Positions 8,908-11,408 of a DNA stretch of 11,408 bases are shown one piece after another. Origin of the DNA: Pseudomonadota bacterium. Lineage in GTDB: Bacteria; Pseudomonadota; Gammaproteobacteria; Xanthomonadales; Xanthomonadaceae. The notes under the pieces were generated by a model that was not told where the DNA came from, did no database searches, and saw only the letters and a program-made list of their open reading frames with translations. A program made the translations under genes and the position numbers. The DNA is taken from NCBI GenBank assembly GCA_023423605.1, contig JAFAFF010000218.1, positions 1 to 11,408 on the forward strand, read 5' to 3'. Each line of letters opens with the position of its first letter. Position 1 is the first letter of the stretch.

Positions 8908-9390
8908 ATGGCCATCCTTTCCGGCAACCGCCGCGGCAGGCGTGCGCATGCACGCGGCATGTCGTTGCTGGAGATGCTGCTGGTCATCGCCCTGATTGCC
9001 GCCGTGGGCCTGCTGACTGCCGGCATGTTCTCGCGCGGCATCGGTGGTATGCAGCTGCGTTCGGCGGGCAAGGACATGGCCAGCCAGCTGCGGCAGACCC
9101 GTGCCGAGGCCATTGCCCGTGGGGCGCCGCAGCGCCTGGCCATCGTGCCGCGCGAGCACCGCTGGGAAAGCACGACCGGGCGCCATGGCACGCTGCCGGA
9201 TGCGGTGGGAATCGAATTCGAAGGCGCCGCCCAGCTGCAGCGGCGTGCCGGGGAAGGGGCGATCGAGTTCCACCCTGACGGTGGCAGCAGCGGCGGGCGC
9301 ATCGTACTGCAGCAGGGCACTGCACGCTGGCGCATCGATGTCGGCTGGCTGACCGGCGAAGTGACATCGCGACCGGAGGCTGCGCCATGA
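8908..9390 (+). CDS. gspH: Minor pseudopilin GspH (XpsH)
   Basis: This minor pseudopilin sits near the pseudopilus tip. From the ATG at 8908 it has 160 residues with a 17-residue Arg-rich leader ending in G, then MSLLEMLLVIAL: Met at +1, Glu at +5, then a hydrophobic helix. The C-terminal part is a short GspH-like beta domain. The start is uncertain. GTG at 8893 overlaps the xpsG stop (GTGA) and would add five residues, but neither candidate has a good ribosome site; the ATG gives a leader equal in length to that of XpsG. The 3' end overlaps the start of xpsI by four bases (ATGA). The H assignment rests on position between G and I and the single N-terminal pseudopilin helix. Confidence 0.88.
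   Translation: MAILSGNRRGRRAHARGMSLLEMLLVIALIAAVGLLTAGMFSRGIGGMQLRSAGKDMASQLRQTRAEAIARGAPQRLAIVPREHRWESTTGRHGTLPDAVGIEFEGAAQLQRRAGEGAIEFHPDGGSSGGRIVLQQGTARWRIDVGWLTGEVTSRPEAAP
9374..9379 (+). promoter_or_regulatory. Ribosome binding site of xpsI
   Basis: CGGAGG lies inside the 3' end of xpsH, 7 bases before the ATG at 9387. It decides the start in favour of 9387 over the in-frame ATG at 9420, which would leave only an 8-residue leader and has no comparable site. Confidence 0.7.
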
Positions 9391-9845
9391 CGCCGCCGTC
9401 CTCTCCACGGCGCCTGCGGATGCCGAAACGGTCGACGCGCGGCTTCACCCTGCTGGAAGTGCTGGTGGCGTTCGCACTGCTTGCCGTCGCACTCACGCTG
9501 TTGCTGGGCACGTTGTCCGGTGCCGCGCGCCAGGTGGGCGAAGCGGACCTGCGCTCGCGTGCCGTGCTGCACGCGCACTCGCTGCTTGCCGCCACCGGTG
9601 TGCAGGCGCCGCTGCAGGAAGGCCAGCGTGAGGGAGAGTGGGAGGACGGACGTTATCACTGGTCGCTGCAGGTGCAGCCTTATGTGGAACCGCGCGCGAC
9701 GGGCGCCATGGCTGCGCCTGTTGACGCCATCGGCGTGCCGCGCCTGCTTGAACTGCGGCTGCAGGTCCGTTGGAGCCAACGCCGGGGCGGCCAGCTTGAA
9801 TGGCGTACCCTGCGACTGGTGCCGCCACCGGTGGAGGGCACATGA
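9387..9845 (+). CDS. gspI: Minor pseudopilin GspI (XpsI)
   Basis: This minor pseudopilin, with J and K, forms the tip complex that starts pseudopilus assembly. It has 152 residues. The 19-residue basic leader ends in G, followed by the classical FTLLEVLVAFALL: Phe at +1 and Glu at +5, then the hydrophobic helix. The remaining region of about 100 residues fits the small GspI beta domain, with the aromatic stretch GRYHWSLQVQPY. The start is supported by a strong upstream ribosome site. It overlaps xpsH and xpsJ by four bases each (ATGA), which points to coupled translation and near-equal amounts of the tip subunits. Confidence 0.92.
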   Translation: MTPPSSPRRLRMPKRSTRGFTLLEVLVAFALLAVALTLLLGTLSGAARQVGEADLRSRAVLHAHSLLAATGVQAPLQEGQREGEWEDGRYHWSLQVQPYVEPRATGAMAAPVDAIGVPRLLELRLQVRWSQRRGGQLEWRTLRLVPPPVEGT

Positions 9846-10489
9846 GCCGTCGGGCGTCCGGCTTCACCCTCATCGAAGTGCTGCTGGCCACCGCGCTGCT
9901 GGCGGGAGGGCTGGCACTTGCATTCGTGACCGTACGCTCGGCAATGACCATCAGCCAGCGCGGTGAAGCGATGGCGGCCGACAACGAACGCATGCGTGCG
10001 GTCCAGGGGCTGCTGCGGCGCCAGCTTTCGCAGGCCCTGCGCAGTCCCATCGAACCGCTGGATCCCGCGCGCGAGCCCCTGTATTTCGTTGGCGAAGCAC
10101 AGCGGCTGCGCTTCGTATCGGAACTGCCGGGCTACCTGGGGCGTGGCGGCGCCTATGTGCATGATCTGCAGGTGGTGCGTGCCGGGCAGGGCGTGCGCCT
10201 GCAGCTCGGGCTGGTCATGGTGCAGAACGGTGAGCAGTTGCCGGAAACCCCTGCGCGGGTACCGGAACGGCTGGCCGATGGCCTGCGCCGGGTGACGCTG
10301 CGTTATCGCGGCATCGACGCGGCCAGCGGCCAGCTCACCGATTGGCTGCCGGCCTGGGAGGACACCCGTCGCCTGCCCCTGCTGGTGTCCCTGCGGGTGG
10401 AGCCGATGCAGGGCGCAGCGTGGCCGGAGCTGGTGGTCGCGCTGGAAGCGGCCGCTCAGCCACAACGCGGGCAGGGAGCCGTGCGATGA
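9842..10489 (+). CDS. gspJ: Minor pseudopilin GspJ (XpsJ)
   Basis: This minor pseudopilin of the I-J-K tip complex has 215 residues. A very short leader (MSRRASG) precedes FTLIEVLLATALLAGG, with Phe at +1 and Glu at +5. The long C-terminal domain contains GspJ-like features: LRRQLSQAL, an LYFVGEAQRLRFVSELPGY stretch, and VTLRYRG near residue 150. An in-frame ATG at 9800 lies inside xpsI and would add 14 residues before the short leader, so it is rejected. GGAGGG at 9833-9838 ends only 3 bases before the ATG, a close spacing. Coupling to xpsI through the ATGA overlap may therefore matter more than free initiation. Confidence 0.94.
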   Translation: MSRRASGFTLIEVLLATALLAGGLALAFVTVRSAMTISQRGEAMAADNERMRAVQGLLRRQLSQALRSPIEPLDPAREPLYFVGEAQRLRFVSELPGYLGRGGAYVHDLQVVRAGQGVRLQLGLVMVQNGEQLPETPARVPERLADGLRRVTLRYRGIDAASGQLTDWLPAWEDTRRLPLLVSLRVEPMQGAAWPELVVALEAAAQPQRGQGAVR

Positions 10490-11364
10490 GCCGTGCGCGG
10501 CAATGCCATGCGCGCGGTGCGGCCCTGGTGCTGGTGTTGTGGCTGGTGGCGCTGCTGACTGCGCTGGTGGGTGCGTTCGCGCTTTCCGCGCGCATCGAGC
10601 ACTTGCAGCAACGTGTGCAGGATGATGCCGGCCGTGCGCAGGAAATCGGCCGCGCTGGCGTCGCCTATGCGATGTCGCGCCTGCGCGCCGACCCCCTGCG
10701 ACCGTCGTGGCAGCCGGATGGTCGCCGCTATCGTTGGAGTTATGACGGTGCACGGGTGGACATCCGCGTGGAGGACGAAAGTGGCAAGGTGAACATCAAC
10801 CTGGCCGATCCCGCCTTGCTGCAGGCATTCCTGCGGGCGCTGGAGGTGCCGGAGGAGCAGGCGGGTCGCCTGGCAGGGGCGATCATCGATTGGCGCGACG
10901 CCGACGACCTGAGTCCGCCGGGTGGTGGTGCCGAGCTTGCGGACTATGTCGCCGCGGGACTGCCCCATGGGCCCCGCAACGGGCCCTTTGAAACGCTTGG
11001 CGAGCTGCAGCGGGTGCTGGGAATGACGCCGGACCTGTTCCAGCGGGTGCGCCCGTTCATCACCCTGCATGGCCGCCAATCACGGCCGGATCCACGCTTT
11101 GCCCAGGCGCCGGTGCTGGTCGCGCTGGGCCTGGATGCGGACACGATCCTCGCCCAGCGCAGGCAGCAGCAGGCCGATCCGGACAGCGCAACGGAAGCCC
11201 CCGCTATCACCGGCGGCAGTGGCACCTATAGTATCGAGTGCCGCGTAACGGACGAGCGCGGGCGCATCGCGCTCAGCCGCGCGGTGGTGCGCGGGGGTCG
11301 CAGTGGCACGACCGGACAGGCCTACACAGTGCTTCAATGGGAGCAGGGAATGACGTCGCAATGA
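10486..11364 (+). CDS. gspK: Minor pseudopilin GspK (XpsK)
   Basis: This largest minor pseudopilin, 292 residues, is thought to cap the pseudopilus tip and limit its growth. The leader MSRARQCHARG precedes AALVLVLWLVALLTALVG. As in other GspK proteins the +5 Glu of the prepilin consensus is missing, which is typical and not a defect. Downstream are conserved GspK stretches: EDESGKVNINLADP, AIIDWRDADD, GGGAELADY, and NGPFETLGELQRVLGM, which belong to the inserted alpha-helical domain. GGGAG at 10474-10478 lies 7 bases before the ATG. An in-frame ATG at 10342 lies deep inside xpsJ and is not used. ATGA overlaps join it to xpsJ and xpsL. Confidence 0.95.
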   Translation: MSRARQCHARGAALVLVLWLVALLTALVGAFALSARIEHLQQRVQDDAGRAQEIGRAGVAYAMSRLRADPLRPSWQPDGRRYRWSYDGARVDIRVEDESGKVNINLADPALLQAFLRALEVPEEQAGRLAGAIIDWRDADDLSPPGGGAELADYVAAGLPHGPRNGPFETLGELQRVLGMTPDLFQRVRPFITLHGRQSRPDPRFAQAPVLVALGLDADTILAQRRQQQADPDSATEAPAITGGSGTYSIECRVTDERGRIALSRAVVRGGRSGTTGQAYTVLQWEQGMTSQ

Positions 11365-11408
11365 CAGCGTGGCAGGACGGATTCAGGCAGGTGGCCGGGC
11401 AGCTCGCC
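11361..11408 (+). CDS. gspL: Start of the type II secretion protein GspL (XpsL), cut by the window end
   Basis: Sixteen codons are visible, beginning MTAWQDGFRQ. The ATG overlaps the xpsK stop codon (ATGA), the same junction as between H/I, I/J and J/K, and AGGGA at 11345-11349 lies upstream. In Xanthomonas-type xps clusters the gene after K is L, the bitopic inner-membrane protein whose cytoplasmic domain recruits the E ATPase. Sixteen residues cannot prove the family, so the identity rests mainly on gene order. Confidence 0.65.
   Translation, partial: MTAWQDGFRQVAGQLA

Noticed and set aside
10486..10560. XpsK as a defective pseudopilin because the +5 Glu is missing
   Set aside because: Absence of Glu at +5 is a normal feature of GspK proteins, and the downstream GspK motifs are intact.

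Overview
The window is high-GC, tightly packed DNA with every supported gene on the + strand. It looks like a Stenotrophomonas chromosome (S. maltophilia group or a close xanthomonad relative). Three things point there: an Xps-type type II secretion operon in the order E-F-G-H-I-J-K-L without a leading gspC, a PrtA/StmPr-like secreted subtilase beside it, and a paired REP-like palindrome after the first gene. The genus is inferred from gene order and protein style, not from a database match.

Layout. (1) Positions 3-3218 hold the 3' part of a trimeric autotransporter adhesin (YadA/Hia family). It has YadA-head repeats, neck/stalk motifs, a Pro/Ala-rich linker, a coiled coil and a complete YadA membrane anchor; the start lies before the window. 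Two large units inside it repeat with an exact 1005-bp offset. (2) Positions 3219-3406 hold a paired inverted repeat and a weaker leader hairpin. (3) Positions 3407-5275 encode a complete secreted serine protease: signal peptide, inhibitor-like propeptide, S8 catalytic domain with Asp/His/Ser triad, and C-terminal PPC domain. (4) Positions 5276-5470 hold a strong hairpin, probably a terminator, followed by the xpsE leader. (5) From 5471 to the window end lies the xps/gsp operon: ATPase E, inner-membrane platform protein F, major pseudopilin G, minor pseudopilins H, I, J and K, and the first 16 codons of L.

Working together. XpsE is the cytoplasmic motor, XpsF (with XpsL and M, downstream) is the inner-membrane platform, and XpsG-K form the pseudopilus that pushes folded periplasmic proteins through an outer-membrane secretin, presumably encoded past the window. 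The upstream protease has a Sec-type signal and no autotransporter barrel, so it is a plausible substrate of this machine. The adhesin carries its own barrel and should not need Xps.

I found no wholly new system. The points most worth a second look are the large intragenic duplication in the adhesin, the absence of the tetracysteine metal site in XpsE, the dimeric palindrome after the adhesin, and the break in translational coupling just before the major pseudopilin gene.
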